A stretch of 12,656 bases of DNA from an archaeon RBG_16_50_20. Lineage in GTDB: Archaea > Thermoproteota > Bathyarchaeia > 40CM-2-53-6. Under the pieces are notes generated by a model. It searched no databases. It had not been told where the DNA came from and was given only the letters and a program-made list of their open reading frames with translations. The stretch spans positions 47,465 to 60,120 of the forward strand of contig MEMY01000047.1 in the NCBI GenBank assembly GCA_001768965.1, given 5' to 3'. Positions 11,958-12,656 of this stretch are shown here, piece after piece; within the stretch, counting starts at the first letter, position 1; every line of letters begins with the position of its first letter. Both the position numbers and the translations under genes were made by a program.

Positions 11958-12656
11958 TTGGCAAGAACAATCCTTTACGTCATCTTAGATGGAGTCGGAG
12001 ACCGACCTGTCCCAGAGTACGGAAACAAAACGCCATTAGAGGCAGCTGCAACCCCGAACCTTGACAGGCTCACCGCGAAAGGTGCAATGGGGATAGTCTA
12101 CACTGTTAAGAAAGGGATCGCGCCTGAAAGTGATGCCGGGGTTTTCTCGCTACTAAGCTATGATCCGTCAAGGTTGGATCTGTCGCGGGGCGTAGTTGAG
12201 GCTCTTGGTAGTAGTCTCGGATTCGCCGATGGCAATCTGGCACTAAGATGCAACTTCGCAACTGTCAATGATGGTCAGTTAGTAGATCGGCGAGCTGGCA
12301 GAAACGTTACAACCGACGAAGCCAGGGAGCTGGCCCTAGCGATCAACGAAGACTCCAAGATGAGGGAGCTCTGCGAGTTCGAGCTCAAAGCTACGGTCGG
12401 ACACCGTTGTGTTTTGGTTCTTCGAGGTCAAGATGGTAAGTTCTCCGACGCGGTTTCCAACCTTGACCCCGCATATGCTCGCAAGGGCAAGATAACGATC
12501 GCCAAATCCGGCGTGAAACTCCCCCTCCCCATTCCCAAGTGCAAAGCATTGAAACGGACCAAGGGCGCTGTTCGAACCGCAAAACTCCTTAACAATTTCG
12601 CGGCGCGCGTGCATGATGTTCTACGTGATCATCCTGTGAACATGCGTAGAAGGGAG
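11958..12656 (+). CDS. apgM: 2,3-bisphosphoglycerate-independent phosphoglycerate mutase, archaeal type (cut by window edge)
   Basis: Interconverts 3- and 2-phosphoglycerate in glycolysis and gluconeogenesis, using metal ions and a phosphoserine intermediate (alkaline phosphatase superfamily). The first 233 residues are visible; the family is about 400 long, so the gene runs past the right edge. The start MARTILYVILDGVGDRP has the metal-binding Asp11. It is followed by TPLEAAATPNLDRL and PESDAGVFSLLSYDP, where Ser58 is the expected nucleophile, and later by the LRDHPVN segment near the end. The start is TTG at 11958: an in-frame TGA lies 6 bases upstream, so no earlier start exists, and GTGAT (11948-11952) gives a 5-base spacing. 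It is divergent from pyk, which shares the intergenic region. Confidence 0.93.
   Translation, partial: MARTILYVILDGVGDRPVPEYGNKTPLEAAATPNLDRLTAKGAMGIVYTVKKGIAPESDAGVFSLLSYDPSRLDLSRGVVEALGSSLGFADGNLALRCNFATVNDGQLVDRRAGRNVTTDEARELALAINEDSKMRELCEFELKATVGHRCVLVLRGQDGKFSDAVSNLDPAYARKGKITIAKSGVKLPLPIPKCKALKRTKGAVRTAKLLNNFAARVHDVLRDHPVNMRRRE

Noticed and set aside
11906..12064. Short frame from a TTG at 11906 overlapping apgM
   Set aside because: It runs out of frame through the conserved ApgM N-terminus, has no recognisable features and no convincing ribosome binding site at normal spacing.

Overview
The window is archaeal chromosomal DNA. It encodes an aIF5A with a hypusination loop beside what looks like deoxyhypusine synthase, an archaeal Nob1 (PIN domain plus zinc ribbon), an NSUN6-like PUA/RsmB methyltransferase, an archaeal-type phosphoglycerate mutase (ApgM) and an HTH-phosphoribosyltransferase regulator of the GfcR kind. 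Ribosome binding sites have a GGTGA or GGAGGT core, several promoters carry AT-rich TATA-like boxes, and many genes start with TTG or GTG. The lineage cannot be fixed from this stretch. A TACK-type archaeon (Nitrososphaeria or Bathyarchaeia-like) is my best guess and is inference only. I see no rRNA, tRNA, CRISPR array, transposon or origin, and no gene-free stretch longer than 300 bases.

Layout. Bases 1-515 (minus): aIF5A, starting at an apparent CTG codon, followed by the N-terminus of a probable deoxyhypusine synthase cut off by the window edge. Bases 705-2083 (plus): NAD kinase and nob1 overlapping by 4 bases, ending tail-to-tail (4-base overlap) with an Ogg1-like DNA glycosylase (minus, to 3051). 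Bases 3173-3784 (plus): HTH-PRTase regulator. Bases 3789-5323 (minus): NSUN6-like m5C methyltransferase and an unrecognised 102-residue protein. Bases 5479-7564 (plus): a 54-residue two-helix membrane protein, an MFS transporter with a double zinc ribbon at its C-terminus, and a Nudix hydrolase. Bases 7586-10268 (minus): an AmmeMemoRadiSam radical SAM enzyme split by an intein, then a small HExxH metallopeptidase-like protein. Bases 10375-11796 (minus): pyruvate kinase. Base 11958 to the end (plus): apgM, cut off by the window edge.

How the genes fit together. Three functional pairings stand out: aIF5A with its modifying enzyme; translation and ribosome or tRNA maturation genes (aIF5A, nob1, NSUN6-like); and lower glycolysis (pyk and apgM, divergent from one intergenic region) with a GfcR-type regulator nearby. 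The pyk/apgM intergenic region has a perfect 16-bp palindrome centred on the pyk TATA box, made of TCAGC half-sites. The same pentamer flanks the TATA-like box of the regulator gene.

The most unusual element is the 353-residue intein in the radical SAM gene. It sits exactly inside the Fe-S-binding CX3CX2C motif, just before the second cysteine. Instead of a LAGLIDADG endonuclease it carries a zinc-finger-like segment, a NUMOD-like segment and a Vsr/DUF559-like (EDxHD type) nuclease domain.
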